Source: Clostridiales bacterium (GTDB lineage: Bacteria; Bacillota; Clostridia; Oscillospirales; UBA644). Taken from it: a DNA stretch of 46,411 bases. A model generated the notes under the pieces. It did no database searches. It was given only the letters and a program-made list of their open reading frames with translations, and had not been told where the DNA came from. The position numbers were made by a program, and so were the translations under genes. The stretch is from NCBI GenBank assembly GCA_016281805.1, contig JAEEJJ010000075.1, positions 1 to 46,411 of the forward strand. The letters run 5' to 3'. Every line of letters begins with the position of its first letter. The stretch's first letter is position 1. Below are positions 7,047 through 16,681 of the stretch, piece after piece.

Positions 7047-10000
7047 ATGAAAAAAATCGTTTCATTGCTTTTGGCTGCAGTGTTTATATTGTCACTTGCA
7101 TCCTGCAGTATAACATACGCTGACAAAACCGTCCTTAAGGTGGGCGGCAAAATCGAAGGCTTTATTGTAAAAGAAGTCCGCGATTTTCCGCTTGTAGGCG
7201 CTGTTATATACCTTATGGAACACGAGAAAACAGGCGCTGAACTTGTTTATATCGCAAATAACGACACGAACCGCGTGTTTGATCTGACCTTTTTTACCAG
7301 AGCTGTAGATAACACCGGCCTTCCGCATGTTTTCGAGCATTCCACGCTTGACGGAAGCGAAAAATACCCTTCAAAAGCTCTGTTTTTCAATCTGTCATAT
7401 CAAACTTACAACACTTATATGAATGCAATGACTGCTCCTCTGTATACAACTTATCCCGTTGCAAGCCTTTCTGAAGAGCAGCTTTTGAAATATGCCGATT
7501 TTTATACAGACAGCTGTCTTCATCCTCTGATCCTCGAAGACGAAAGCATTTTCAGAGAGGAAGCCTGGCGTTATCGCCTTGCCGATAAAGAGAGCGACCT
7601 TACTATCGAAGGAACTGTATACTCTGAAATGCTAGGCGCAGTCGATATCAATTCCGAGGCGTACCGCAATTTCCTTAAAACCGCATTCCCGGGTTCCACG
7701 ATAGGCAATGTTTCCGGCGGCGACCCGGCATTTATCCCTGATATGACGTGGGAGAGTCTTCGCAGCTATCATGACCTTTACTATCACCCGTCAAACTGCT
7801 GCGCATTTCTTTACGGCGAATTTGAAGACTATACCGCTTTTCTCAAACTCCTAAATGAGGCATTCTCTCCTTACGAAAAACGCGAATTCAATTTTGAAGA
7901 TAAAGATTATACCGCGCTCACATCCGATGCGGAAGGCTCATATAAATTTCCGGCTGATTCAAGAGCGGTTACCGATAATTCAAGCATAATCTATTATTCG
8001 ATCATGTGCCCGGGTCTGAAAGACGATCCTGACGAGGAAATGATTTACAACACGCTTACGGATCTTCTTAATGCAAGCGGTTCTGTGCTTATGCAGAATC
8101 TCAAACGTGCCCTTCCCAGAGGCAGCTTCGGCACTTACATAGACCTTGACGGACCCGAAGACATGATAGTCTTTGCCGCGGTGAACGTCAATGAGGAAGA
8201 TGCCGAAACCTTCAGAAATACAGTTGATTCTTCTCTTTCCGATATCGCAAAAACAGGCTTCTCTGATGAACTTGTAGATTCTGTTATGAATTCTGTCGCA
8301 ATGAGCGTAAGACTTACCGGTGAAAGCAGCGATATCGGTGTCGATCTTATCGATATGTTCGCAAGCTTCTACGCTTCCCGAGGCAACATTTTCGGATATG
8401 CTGATTATGTTGATGCCATGGAAAAGTTTGAAGAATGGAATAATGAAGGACTTTTCGCAAAAGCTGTTTCAGACCGCCTTCTGAATGCGGATATTACTGT
8501 TCTTGCAACTACTTCACCCGATCCCGGAGCGCGCGAAAAGCTTGATGCAAAAGAAAAAGAACGCCTTGCTTCTGTTAAAGCTGCGATGAGTGAAGATGAA
8601 CTACAGTCTATTATCGACGCAACAAACAGCGAGGCAGAAGATGAAGATGCGTCTTCATATGTCAGAGAACTTCAGGCAGTAACTGTCGCTTCTCTTCCCG
8701 AAGAGATACGTGAATATGAAGTTACCGAAAAAACAGGCGAGGACGGAGTCAGGTATATCGATGCCGTTGCCGATGTCGACGGTGCAGGCAGTATCGTTCT
8801 TTTGCTTGACGCATCAGCGTTGCCGCAAAAAGATATTTTATGGTTCCACCTTTATATGGATCTTCTCGGTGAGCTCGATACTTCAAAACATGACCGTGAC
8901 GAGCTTGCACTTCTTACCGGAAGATATCTTTACAACGGCGAAATTCGTATGTCTTTGACCGTTGATGCGGAAAGCGGGATCGTGACACCTCGTCTTCGAG
9001 CAGGGTGGATATCCGCAGATGAAGATCTCGAAAAAGGATATGATCTTATTCACGAACTCCTTTACGAAACTGAATTTGACGATGTCGAAACTATCGAAAG
9101 TCTTATAGGACGAAATAAAGATTCTCTGAAAAACAGTATAAACGCCGAACCTTACAGCACAATGCTTTACAGAACTATCGGTAGAAACGATGAATTATAC
9201 GGTTATTACAGCTATTTTAACGGTATCAGTTACTATCAGTTCCTTGAAGAAACGGAAAAGCTTGTTCAGGAAACGCCCGGTGTCGTAAAGCTTAAACTTG
9301 AAGGAATAAGAAACTTCTTTAACAACCGCGCCGGAGCCGCCGCGATTTTTGCCGGAAATGCGGAAAGTATAGAGGCTAACTCAAAATACTCTTCCGAGTT
9401 TTTCTCAAAACTTGAAGAAAGGTCCGTAAAACGTTCAACATTCAGCCTTCCCACGCAGAGCGGATTTGAAGCGCTCATAGTTGATTCAAACGTTCAGTTC
9501 AACGGCGTTGTGGCAGATTATTCAACGCTTGGTATGGAAGAATACAGCGGCTATCTCGATGCTGTTTCAAGCATAGTCAGCGATAAGTACCTTTATCCTA
9601 TGCTGCGAGACCAATATGGCGCTTACGGCGTTATGACCGGCTTTATCGAAGACTACGGAGCATATATCGTTTCATACCGTGACCCGAACATCGTTGAAAC
9701 ATTTGAAGTATATGAAAAACTGCCCGACTTCCTTTCTTCTCTTGAGCTCAGTCAGGAAGAGCTTGACGGATACATACTCTCCGCATATTCATATTACGCG
9801 AAGAGCGAGGGTGAACTGAGCGGTGCCGTAAATGCCGCATTTGACAAACTGCTGCACAGCGATTCCTCCGTTATTCTTGATTATATGCGCGATCTTAAGA
9901 GCATAACCGTTGAAAAACTGCAGGATTTTGCTGATGTTTACGCAAAACTTGTAAAGGAAGGCACACGTTTTACCGCCGGCAGCGCTTCAGCGATCAACGC

Positions 10001-10442
10001 AAATGAAGATCTGTTTGACAGCGTGCTTACTCCTTTTGCGGGCGATCAGGTCGATCTTGAAGATGTAAAAGAGGAAATGCCATTTTATGAAGCAGTATCT
10101 TTTGTTATCGATTACGGTCTGATGTATCCCGCAAGCAAAACCGTGTTTGGAGTTGATGATACTGCAACCGCAGGAGATGCTGCGATAGCCCTTTATGCTC
10201 TCGGTATTGAGGATACAAAAGATGCGGCTCTCGCCCTCAGCGAAATTTCTGCTTACGGCATAATCCCGTCGAGCGTTCTCGTTGACGATCCTCTTACCGG
10301 CGCCGCTTTCGAGGATTATCTTGCCGCTTTCAGTGCTCTTGTCGGAGTTCCTTACGAAAAGAGCGGAGCGGAAGATACTGTTATAACAAGAGGCGAGCTG
10401 GCGGAAATGATCATGGATTATACTTTGCCTTTGCTTGGATAG
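7047..10442 (+). CDS. M16C-family zinc metallopeptidase lipoprotein with SLH-like C-terminus
   Basis: 1131 residues. A lipoprotein signal with lipobox LASC (Cys20) implies a surface protein on the outer face of the membrane. The inverted zinc motif HVFEH (His94, Glu97, His98), in the PreP-like context GLPHVFEHSTLDGS, and the third ligand Glu194 (in VYSEMLG), 96 residues after His98, place it with presequence-protease/insulinase-type peptidases. These form a closed chamber and degrade unstructured peptides. Both M16C halves appear to be present. The last 120 residues (about 1011-1131) look like degenerate S-layer-homology repeats (YEAVSFVIDYGLMYP, then ITRGELAEMIMDY). Start at 7047: it has AGAAGGGAG and begins the signal peptide, whereas the in-frame ATG 21 bases earlier lacks both. 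It follows the dehydrogenase with no terminator between. Confidence 0.86.
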   Translation: MKKIVSLLLAAVFILSLASCSITYADKTVLKVGGKIEGFIVKEVRDFPLVGAVIYLMEHEKTGAELVYIANNDTNRVFDLTFFTRAVDNTGLPHVFEHSTLDGSEKYPSKALFFNLSYQTYNTYMNAMTAPLYTTYPVASLSEEQLLKYADFYTDSCLHPLILEDESIFREEAWRYRLADKESDLTIEGTVYSEMLGAVDINSEAYRNFLKTAFPGSTIGNVSGGDPAFIPDMTWESLRSYHDLYYHPSNCCAFLYGEFEDYTAFLKLLNEAFSPYEKREFNFEDKDYTALTSDAEGSYKFPADSRAVTDNSSIIYYSIMCPGLKDDPDEEMIYNTLTDLLNASGSVLMQNLKRALPRGSFGTYIDLDGPEDMIVFAAVNVNEEDAETFRNTVDSSLSDIAKTGFSDELVDSVMNSVAMSVRLTGESSDIGVDLIDMFASFYASRGNIFGYADYVDAMEKFEEWNNEGLFAKAVSDRLLNADITVLATTSPDPGAREKLDAKEKERLASVKAAMSEDELQSIIDATNSEAEDEDASSYVRELQAVTVASLPEEIREYEVTEKTGEDGVRYIDAVADVDGAGSIVLLLDASALPQKDILWFHLYMDLLGELDTSKHDRDELALLTGRYLYNGEIRMSLTVDAESGIVTPRLRAGWISADEDLEKGYDLIHELLYETEFDDVETIESLIGRNKDSLKNSINAEPYSTMLYRTIGRNDELYGYYSYFNGISYYQFLEETEKLVQETPGVVKLKLEGIRNFFNNRAGAAAIFAGNAESIEANSKYSSEFFSKLEERSVKRSTFSLPTQSGFEALIVDSNVQFNGVVADYSTLGMEEYSGYLDAVSSIVSDKYLYPMLRDQYGAYGVMTGFIEDYGAYIVSYRDPNIVETFEVYEKLPDFLSSLELSQEELDGYILSAYSYYAKSEGELSGAVNAAFDKLLHSDSSVILDYMRDLKSITVEKLQDFADVYAKLVKEGTRFTAGSASAINANEDLFDSVLTPFAGDQVDLEDVKEEMPFYEAVSFVIDYGLMYPASKTVFGVDDTATAGDAAIALYALGIEDTKDAALALSEISAYGIIPSSVLVDDPLTGAAFEDYLAAFSALVGVPYEKSGAEDTVITRGELAEMIMDYTLPLLG

Positions 10443-10505
10443 TGAGTTTATCCCACAAAATACTTTCTCGTATTTCTCGTTCCGGTAATAAATTGAAAAA
10501 AACTG

Positions 10506-10534
10506 TTGACAAATCGCCCCGGATGAAATATAAT
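10506..10534 (+). promoter_or_regulatory. Sigma-A promoter of ald
   Basis: TTGACA (10506-10511), 17 bases, TATAAT (10529-10534), about 70 bases before the alanine dehydrogenase start. Confidence 0.85.
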
Positions 10535-10606
10535 GTATATAAATACAGTATTTTGATCATTTTTGCAAATTTATAAACTTACCGTATGAAAGGCTGGTTT
10601 CCCCGT

Positions 10607-11719
10607 ATGAAAATCGGTTGCGTAAAAGAAATCAAAAACAATGAATTCCGCGTAGGGCTTACCCCCGACAATGTTAAAGCATATATTGCGGCAGGTCATC
10701 ATGTCTACATGGAAAAAGGTGCGGGCATAGGCTCCGGTTTTACTGATAATGAGTATGTCGACGCAGGCGCATCGCTTATAGACAACGCCGCAGACGTATG
10801 GCATCTTGTTGATATGATGGTCAAAGTCAAAGAGCCCCTTGAAGAGGAATATCCTCTCTTTCATGAAGGGCTGATCCTTTATACATATCTTCATCTCGCC
10901 GCAGATAAACAGCAGATGGACGCACTGCTCAAAGGCAGAGTAAAGGCAGTCGCATATGAGACAATTCAGGAAAAAGACCGTTCTTTACCGTGTCTTGCCC
11001 CCATGTCTCAGATAGCGGGTCGTCTGTCCATTCAGGAAGGCGCAAAATATCTTGAAAAGCGCTTCGGAGGAGAGGGGATACTTCTTGCAGGCGTTCCCGG
11101 CACTCCCAAAGCTAATGTAGTTATCTTAGGCGGCGGCACAGTAGGCATGAATGCATGCAAAATCGCCGTCGGCATGGGCGCAAACGTTACGATACTTGAT
11201 ATAAACCTAAAAAGGCTTGAAGAGCTTGACAATATTTTCGGAGCGCATATACAGACATTGTATTCCAGCGACACGAATATAGAAAATGTACTGAAAAACG
11301 CCGACCTCGTTATCGGTTCCGTTCTGATACCCGGAGGGTCCACTCCCAAGCTTTTCAAGAAAAAGTATCTTCACGAGATGAAGAACGGCGCTGTTTTTGT
11401 TGATGTGGCGATCGATCAGGGCGGATGCGGCGAAAGCAGCAGAGTAACCACGCATGACGACCCTGTATACATCGAAGAAGGTGTAGTCCACTATTGTGTA
11501 GGCAATATGCCCGGAGCCGTTCCGCGAACAAGTACGATCGCGCTCACAAATGCAACATTGCGTTACGGACTCGAAATCGCAAATAAGGGACTTGAAAATG
11601 CGTGCGCAGATCCCGCTATCCTTTCGGGCGTAAACTGCTATCTCGGCAAGCTCACAAACAAAAATGTCGCTGACGCTCACGGTTATAAATATGAGGACCT
11701 GACTTCTCTGATCGGATAG
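10607..11719 (+). CDS. ald: Alanine dehydrogenase
   Basis: 370 residues, the usual length. It catalyses the reversible NAD-dependent deamination of L-alanine to pyruvate and ammonia. The known active-site residues fall at their standard positions: Arg15 (NNEFR), Lys75 (KVKEP), His96 (YLHLA) and Asp270 (VAIDQGG). The NAD-binding glycine motif ILGGGTVGMNA is at 173-183. The start was set at 10607 because MKIGCVKEIKNNE aligns with the conserved family N-terminus. An in-frame ATG 21 bases upstream would add MKGWFPR, and neither start has a strong ribosome-binding site. It is monocistronic, between its own promoter and a strong terminator. Together with the peptidases in the window it fits amino-acid fermentation. 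Confidence 0.95.
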   Translation: MKIGCVKEIKNNEFRVGLTPDNVKAYIAAGHHVYMEKGAGIGSGFTDNEYVDAGASLIDNAADVWHLVDMMVKVKEPLEEEYPLFHEGLILYTYLHLAADKQQMDALLKGRVKAVAYETIQEKDRSLPCLAPMSQIAGRLSIQEGAKYLEKRFGGEGILLAGVPGTPKANVVILGGGTVGMNACKIAVGMGANVTILDINLKRLEELDNIFGAHIQTLYSSDTNIENVLKNADLVIGSVLIPGGSTPKLFKKKYLHEMKNGAVFVDVAIDQGGCGESSRVTTHDDPVYIEEGVVHYCVGNMPGAVPRTSTIALTNATLRYGLEIANKGLENACADPAILSGVNCYLGKLTNKNVADAHGYKYEDLTSLIG

Positions 11720-11755
11720 CCGTTTTAACTGTTCAGAAGTAATCATAATAATTAA

Positions 11756-11792
11756 AAAACTGCGTTCAATCTTTATAATTGAACGCAGTTTT
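11756..11792. terminator. Bidirectional terminator between ald and the polysaccharide operon
   Basis: Perfect 14-bp stem (11756-11769 and 11779-11792; core CTGCGTTCAA) with A-rich left and T-rich right flanks. It ends ald on the plus strand and probably the glycosyltransferase operon on the minus strand. A second small hairpin (GTCTTTT/AAAAGAC, 11855-11873) lies nearer the last glycosyltransferase. Confidence 0.85.
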
Positions 11793-11906
11793 ATGCTGTT
11801 GTTATATCAGTTAAAGATATCTTTAAGAATTTCGATAAGATATCATTCGTGCCGTCTTTTCGCAGAAAAGACATATGCAAAAGTCATGAAAATCAATAAA
11901 ATTAAA

Positions 11907-13241
11907 TTACTTTTTTCCCTTTTTGCGGGGAGTCAGAAATTTTACGACAACTGATTTGATTACTCTCTTGACGGCAAAGAAGTTTATACCGGTCAAAAGA
12001 AACAGGCGTATTGTTTTGCTTTGTTTCAGCATGCTGGTATTCTTTACCTTTTTCGTAGGCTTGCGTAATTCTTTGTAATACCGCCTTTTTTCTGACCATG
12101 AAAGACCGTTTTTGCCAAGTCTGGAATTTGTCAGCGCCTGAACATATATCTTCTTCCAGCTATATGCAAGGAGTTTATTTGTTTGGTTCTCAGGATATTT
12201 TTCCATAAAATCAGCCCATCGCGTTGCCGTTTCAACGTAGCTGAAGATCGATTGCTGCAACCCTTGTATCCTGTAAGTTTCAATGCTGAGGTTGTATCCG
12301 TAAGTCATTAAAATACTTATTATGGGGCTCGTCTTTTTTAAATCTTCTGCAAAAGGCAGACTGCAGACAAATGTTCTTACTTCGTTCAAAAAACGTTCTG
12401 CGGCGTCACGCATCCCATCGGTTTGCATTGCCCACGTCTGCACGCAAAGCAGATATCTTAATTTGCTGCACAGATATTCTCTCTGTGAGCGAGAGCCGTT
12501 GTATCTTTGTTGAAAAAAAGATACCAACTCCTTCATCGATATCAATTCCTGCTGCAGTCTGAATTCCGAGCAATCACGCATTCTCGATTTTTCGCGAGAC
12601 ACATAATAATAGATCGCATTTTCCTCTATTTCTAATGATTTTGCGTCATAACACGCCCGAAGCAGAAAAACGGTGTCCTGGGAATTCCTTGCAAGACCGT
12701 ATCTTGCCCCCGTTTTCATGATCATTTCACGGCGGAATATGGCAGTCCAATGATTATATGTAAAAAGTGAAAAAATAGGTTTTTTCGCCAGAAGTCCTGC
12801 CCGTATAACGGCATTTAACGGGGTTGATGCATCCTTATTATTTATTACTCCGTGAATATCGATATGTTCGGGTCGCCCTTTGACGATATCCGCGTTTGTT
12901 TTTTCTGCTTTTTTGTAGAGCAATTCCAGAAAATCTTCTGAAATATAATCATCGGGATCGATAAAAGAAAGGTAATCTCCGGTTGAAGCTTCAATGCCCC
13001 TGTTTCTTGAGTAACCTGCCCCTGAGTTCACATCGTTAACAAGTATAACGATCCTCGGGTCGTTTTTCGCGGCATTTCTCACTTCTTCCATAGAATTATC
13101 TGTTCCGAGATCGTCAATGATAATAATTTCTATATCTTTCAGCGTTTGATTCTGAACCGAGTATAAACATTTTTTTATACCTTCTCCGGGGTTAAAAACA
13201 GGTATTATTACTGATACTGACGGGCTTTTCTTTTCCATCAT
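11907..13241 (-). CDS. Family 2 glycosyltransferase (third in operon)
   Basis: 444 residues. The GT-A domain begins VSVIIPVFNPGEG, with the nucleotide-sugar Asp at IDDLGTDNS and the metal-binding DXD-type motif FIDPDDYISEDF near residue 95. It is followed by an approximately 250-residue helical C-terminal region with no clear membrane segment. It is closely similar to the preceding gene (shared GTDNSMEEVRNAAK-like stretch, FIDPDDY, ARNSxDxVFLLRAC and YYVSRxxSRM), so the two are tandem duplicates. Its ATG overlaps the upstream stop in an ATGA arrangement, with GGGAG 7 bases upstream, so translation is coupled. It probably adds a sugar to the polysaccharide exported by the ABC transporter in this operon; donor and acceptor unknown. 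Confidence 0.82.
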   Translation of the reverse strand: MMEKKSPSVSVIIPVFNPGEGIKKCLYSVQNQTLKDIEIIIIDDLGTDNSMEEVRNAAKNDPRIVILVNDVNSGAGYSRNRGIEASTGDYLSFIDPDDYISEDFLELLYKKAEKTNADIVKGRPEHIDIHGVINNKDASTPLNAVIRAGLLAKKPIFSLFTYNHWTAIFRREMIMKTGARYGLARNSQDTVFLLRACYDAKSLEIEENAIYYYVSREKSRMRDCSEFRLQQELISMKELVSFFQQRYNGSRSQREYLCSKLRYLLCVQTWAMQTDGMRDAAERFLNEVRTFVCSLPFAEDLKKTSPIISILMTYGYNLSIETYRIQGLQQSIFSYVETATRWADFMEKYPENQTNKLLAYSWKKIYVQALTNSRLGKNGLSWSEKRRYYKELRKPTKKVKNTSMLKQSKTIRLFLLTGINFFAVKRVIKSVVVKFLTPRKKGKK

Positions 13242-14584
13242 CTTTTGGCTCCCAGATGTTTTAATATATATCGATAGGTTTTCTTTAAGATAGGTTTTTT
13301 CTTGATTTTATTTTTAAATGCAAAAAAGTTGATTCCTGTTGCGATAAAAAGAGAAATTGACCTGCATTCTTTCAGCATACTTATATCTTTTACTATTTTT
13401 GTCAATTTTCGTATTTTACCGTAAAGTTGTTTTTTTCGGCTCCTTGAAAAGCCCTTTTGAAGCAGCCTCGGGTCCGACAACGTGCAGGCATACAGCTTTC
13501 TCCAGTAATAACCAAGCCGGTCGTTTGATGCGTTTTCCGGATACAAATTCATAAAATCAGCCCATCTTTTTATTACTTCAGCATTGCTTTCTATCGGCTG
13601 CTGCATCCCTTGTATTCTGTATGGAAAAATACTCAGATTATAGTTGCGGCTGATCAGAACATCTACTAATGGATCCATCTTTTGAAGATCATCTGCAAAA
13701 GACAGGTTTGTCGTATATATTCTTAGTTTATCCAGATAATCCTTTGCGTCATCCCTGATCTCTTCTGTTTGTGCCGCCCATGCCTGAACGCGAAGATGAT
13801 ACTGTATCAATGTAGTGACATAAAGCCTCTGTTCATAAGAGCCGTCATAGTGTGATTGAATAAATGATATCATATCTGTAAATGAGATCAGCTCCTGCTG
13901 TAATCTGAAAGCGGAGCAATCATTCATTCTGGAATAATCACGAGATACATAGTAATAAATCGCTTTTTCCTCTATCTCTATCGTTTTTGCGGCAAAGCAT
14001 GCGCGCAGCAAAAAGACCGAATCTTCCGAATTTCTGGCAAGACCATATCGTGCCCCTGATTCCGTAAGCAGAGCCCTGCGGTAAATTGCGGTCCAGTGAT
14101 TATATAAAAAAAGCGAAAAAATGCGGCTTCCTTCAGAGAGACCTTTACGTATTCTCGTGTTTAAACTGATTTCCGTGCTCTCGTGATAAATATTTCCGCA
14201 TTCATCGATATGAATGCGGTCACCTTTAACGATATCGGGTTTAGTTTTCTCTGCTTTTCTGTAAAGCAGCTCCAGAAAATCTTCCGCAACATAATCATCG
14301 GGATCTATGAACGATACATATTCTCCTCGCGCCTCTTCTATCCCTCTGTTGCGTGAATAGCCCGGTCCGGAATTGACTTCGTTTACAAGTATAACGATTC
14401 TTGGGTCAGTTTTCGCGGCGTTGCGTACGGTTTCCATTGAATTATCTGTCCCAAGATCGTCAATAAATATTATTTCTATGTTCTGCAGCGTCTGATTCAA
14501 TACTGAATCGATACACTTTTTTACGCCTTCTCCCGGATTATAAACCGGAATAATGACTGATACTAACGGCTCTTTCTTTTCCAC
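13238..14584 (-). CDS. Family 2 glycosyltransferase (second in operon)
   Basis: 448 residues. GT-A domain with VSVIIPVYNPGEG, IDDLGTDNS and the DXD-type motif FIDPDDYVAEDF. It is the close paralogue of the following gene. The start is a GTG at 14584-14582, with GGAG 10 bases upstream. This gives a protein beginning VEKKEPLVSVII and matches its two sisters in length. Longer in-frame starts up to 14692 would overlap more than 120 bases of the upstream gene. With the chosen start, the overlap with the upstream gene is 22 bases. Role: sugar transfer in surface-polysaccharide assembly on the cytosolic side of the membrane, inferred from the adjacent exporter. Confidence 0.8.
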   Translation of the reverse strand: MEKKEPLVSVIIPVYNPGEGVKKCIDSVLNQTLQNIEIIFIDDLGTDNSMETVRNAAKTDPRIVILVNEVNSGPGYSRNRGIEEARGEYVSFIDPDDYVAEDFLELLYRKAEKTKPDIVKGDRIHIDECGNIYHESTEISLNTRIRKGLSEGSRIFSLFLYNHWTAIYRRALLTESGARYGLARNSEDSVFLLRACFAAKTIEIEEKAIYYYVSRDYSRMNDCSAFRLQQELISFTDMISFIQSHYDGSYEQRLYVTTLIQYHLRVQAWAAQTEEIRDDAKDYLDKLRIYTTNLSFADDLQKMDPLVDVLISRNYNLSIFPYRIQGMQQPIESNAEVIKRWADFMNLYPENASNDRLGYYWRKLYACTLSDPRLLQKGFSRSRKKQLYGKIRKLTKIVKDISMLKECRSISLFIATGINFFAFKNKIKKKPILKKTYRYILKHLGAKR

Positions 14585-15912
14585 ATTTTTTTTGCTCCGA
14601 AATGGTAAATCTTGCCCGCGAAATGCGCTATGCGTTTTACAAGGTTTTTTCTTTTCAACAGGTTTATTCCTGTCTTTAAATATGTGAACCAAACAAGATT
14701 TTCAGACGAAATATTCGATTTTGATTCTTTTTTGAATATTTCCGAGCAGCTTTTTCTGAAGCTTTTCCTTTTTACATGTGATATTTTTTTCAATACTGTG
14801 TCGATCCGCAGTGCCTTCTCTGTTGCGGTATTGACGGCACAATTGTAAATCGATCTCTGATCCGGATGCTTTCCGATAAAATCCAGACATCTTGAAAAAG
14901 TCTGTATGCAGGCTTTATCTGTTATATCGGCCATGAACGGATTCAGATAAGGAGCGCGAAGATTATAATTATATTCAAGCAGCGCTTTTGCAAAAGGTGA
15001 TTTCTTTTTAATATCCTCTGCCCACGGCAGATTTAATACCGTCTCTTTAAGACTTTGCAAAAAAAGTTCCGTTTCCCGGTAATAACTGTCAAATGATGAT
15101 GCAACAGCATGGTTTTCCAGATACCATAAAAGCCGTTTGATTATATAAGCAGACGGAACTGACGATGTAACGTTATCCTTAAGAAAAGACATCTGTTCAT
15201 TGAAAGCCAATACCTGATACTGCATCCTTTCAGGCTTGAACGTATGCATAAGTGACCGGTCGTTATCCACATGAAAAACTATCGCTTGTTCTTCAATGAA
15301 AAGAGAACGCGCTTTCCAGCTTGCCTGTAAAAGAAAAAACGAGTCTTCTCCGTAATATGACGTTCCGCAATATATTTTTTCATTTTTTATCCAGCTCAGC
15401 TGATAAATATTGCACCAGAGAGTAGATGAAAAAACATCAAAATTGCTGTTGTCGGGTTTCCATTTTTTTACATTTGCAATATTGAGCAGAGATACGGAAG
15501 AATCAATTACCTTTCCGTCCGTATTTACTGTAACATAACTGCCGCATACTATATGAGGCTTTTCCGTGTTTTCCGCTTTTTGGTATAATAATTCAAGAAA
15601 ATCGTCCGACATATAATCGTCGGCGTCTAAAAAAGCAACATATTCTCCGTTCGCGCAGTCGATCGCTTTGTTTCTTGAAATTCCGGGACCGGAGTTTTTT
15701 TCGTTGGTTATTACATGTATCCGCGGATCTTCAGACTCAAGACGTCTCACATGATCAAATGTTCCGTCATTTCCGCAATCATCTACAAGTATGATCTCTA
15801 TATCCCGCAGAGTTTGATTGCAAACAGAATCTATGCATCTGTAAAACAGTTCACCGGGTCTGTAAACCGGAATAATTACGCTGATTTTCGGGTTTATTTT
15901 CAGTTCAGACAT
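14563..15912 (-). CDS. Family 2 glycosyltransferase (first in operon)
   Basis: 449 residues, more divergent than the two downstream copies. The GT-A fold starts ISVIIPVYRPGELF. Nucleotide-binding Asp residues are in ILVDDCGNDG (about 41-50), and the DXD motif is FLDADDYMSDDF (Asp96-Ala-Asp98). The C-terminal half is basic and helical. It starts with an 8-base overlap with the ABC permease stop, so it is translationally coupled to the exporter. The substrate sugar cannot be assigned. The gene order ATPase, permease, glycosyltransferases is that of ABC-dependent capsule, teichoic-acid or rhamnan export loci. Confidence 0.82.
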   Translation of the reverse strand: MSELKINPKISVIIPVYRPGELFYRCIDSVCNQTLRDIEIILVDDCGNDGTFDHVRRLESEDPRIHVITNEKNSGPGISRNKAIDCANGEYVAFLDADDYMSDDFLELLYQKAENTEKPHIVCGSYVTVNTDGKVIDSSVSLLNIANVKKWKPDNSNFDVFSSTLWCNIYQLSWIKNEKIYCGTSYYGEDSFFLLQASWKARSLFIEEQAIVFHVDNDRSLMHTFKPERMQYQVLAFNEQMSFLKDNVTSSVPSAYIIKRLLWYLENHAVASSFDSYYRETELFLQSLKETVLNLPWAEDIKKKSPFAKALLEYNYNLRAPYLNPFMADITDKACIQTFSRCLDFIGKHPDQRSIYNCAVNTATEKALRIDTVLKKISHVKRKSFRKSCSEIFKKESKSNISSENLVWFTYLKTGINLLKRKNLVKRIAHFAGKIYHFGAKKMWKRKSR

Positions 15913-16681
15913 ATAATATCAATTTCCTGTGATTGAAGTAATAAAATAATAACGACAACGCAGACAGCAAAATGGAAAAGATCAACGGGTACCAAATAAA
16001 CCATGGCGAAAATTCCGCGCATGACACTCCGACTCTGAAAAGCTGCAGTATCGAAAAAAACGGGTTACAATTGAGCAGAAATCCCCAATCGCTTTCAAGA
16101 ATGGCGTTTGGATAGTAAAAAACAGCTGATAAATACATTATGATCGTCGTTATTACTTTCCATAAAAATTCAACATCACGGAAGTAAACGTTTACAATCG
16201 AAAGTATTATCCCCATACTGAGCGTCAATATGAACAATAAAGCAAGAGCAATAAACGCCAGAAAGATATTTACCGTTATTTTTATACGGAAAATAATGAT
16301 CAAAGGAACAAGCACGATCAGAGATATCAGAAAAACAATAAAACGCCAGAGGATTTCCGAGACCGGAAAAAACAGATTCGGAATATAAACTTTTTTTATC
16401 AGTTCAGCATTGTTCCTTACGGAGTTGCATGCAGACAGAGTTCCTTCTGAAAAAAATGAAAAAAGAAGCCTTCCGCAGGCGACATACAAAATAAATTCCG
16501 GCTCTTTATGTCCGAAAAGCGTTCCGAAAACAATGACCATTGTTGTGATAGACAAAACAGGTTCAAATAACGACCATATTATGCCTAAAAAGGAATTTCT
16601 GTATTTTAATCTTATTCCCTTTTTCACAAGCTCTTGGATCAGCGCTCGATTGGTAAAAAGCAGTTTGATTTCTTTAAACAT
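15905..16681 (-). CDS. ABC-2 type polysaccharide export permease (Wzm/TagG type)
   Basis: 258 residues with six predicted membrane segments and the ABC-2 export topology. It begins with the short amphipathic segment LIQELVKKGIRLKYRNSFLG, typical of Wzm/RfbA/TagG permeases, followed by IIWSLFEPV. With the ATPase encoded immediately upstream (8-base overlap) it would form the transporter that moves an undecaprenyl-linked polysaccharide across the membrane. GGAGAAG precedes the ATG. The C-terminal sequence YYFNHRKLILYV is also usual for the family. Confidence 0.88.
   Translation of the reverse strand: MFKEIKLLFTNRALIQELVKKGIRLKYRNSFLGIIWSLFEPVLSITTMVIVFGTLFGHKEPEFILYVACGRLLFSFFSEGTLSACNSVRNNAELIKKVYIPNLFFPVSEILWRFIVFLISLIVLVPLIIIFRIKITVNIFLAFIALALLFILTLSMGIILSIVNVYFRDVEFLWKVITTIIMYLSAVFYYPNAILESDWGFLLNCNPFFSILQLFRVGVSCAEFSPWFIWYPLIFSILLSALSLLFYYFNHRKLILYV

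Noticed and set aside
14563..14692. Longer start for the second glycosyltransferase and a possible frameshift fusion with the first
   Set aside because: A GTG start at 14584 with GGAG gives the family-normal N-terminus and length, and the upstream gene has its own natural stop, so no frameshift is needed.
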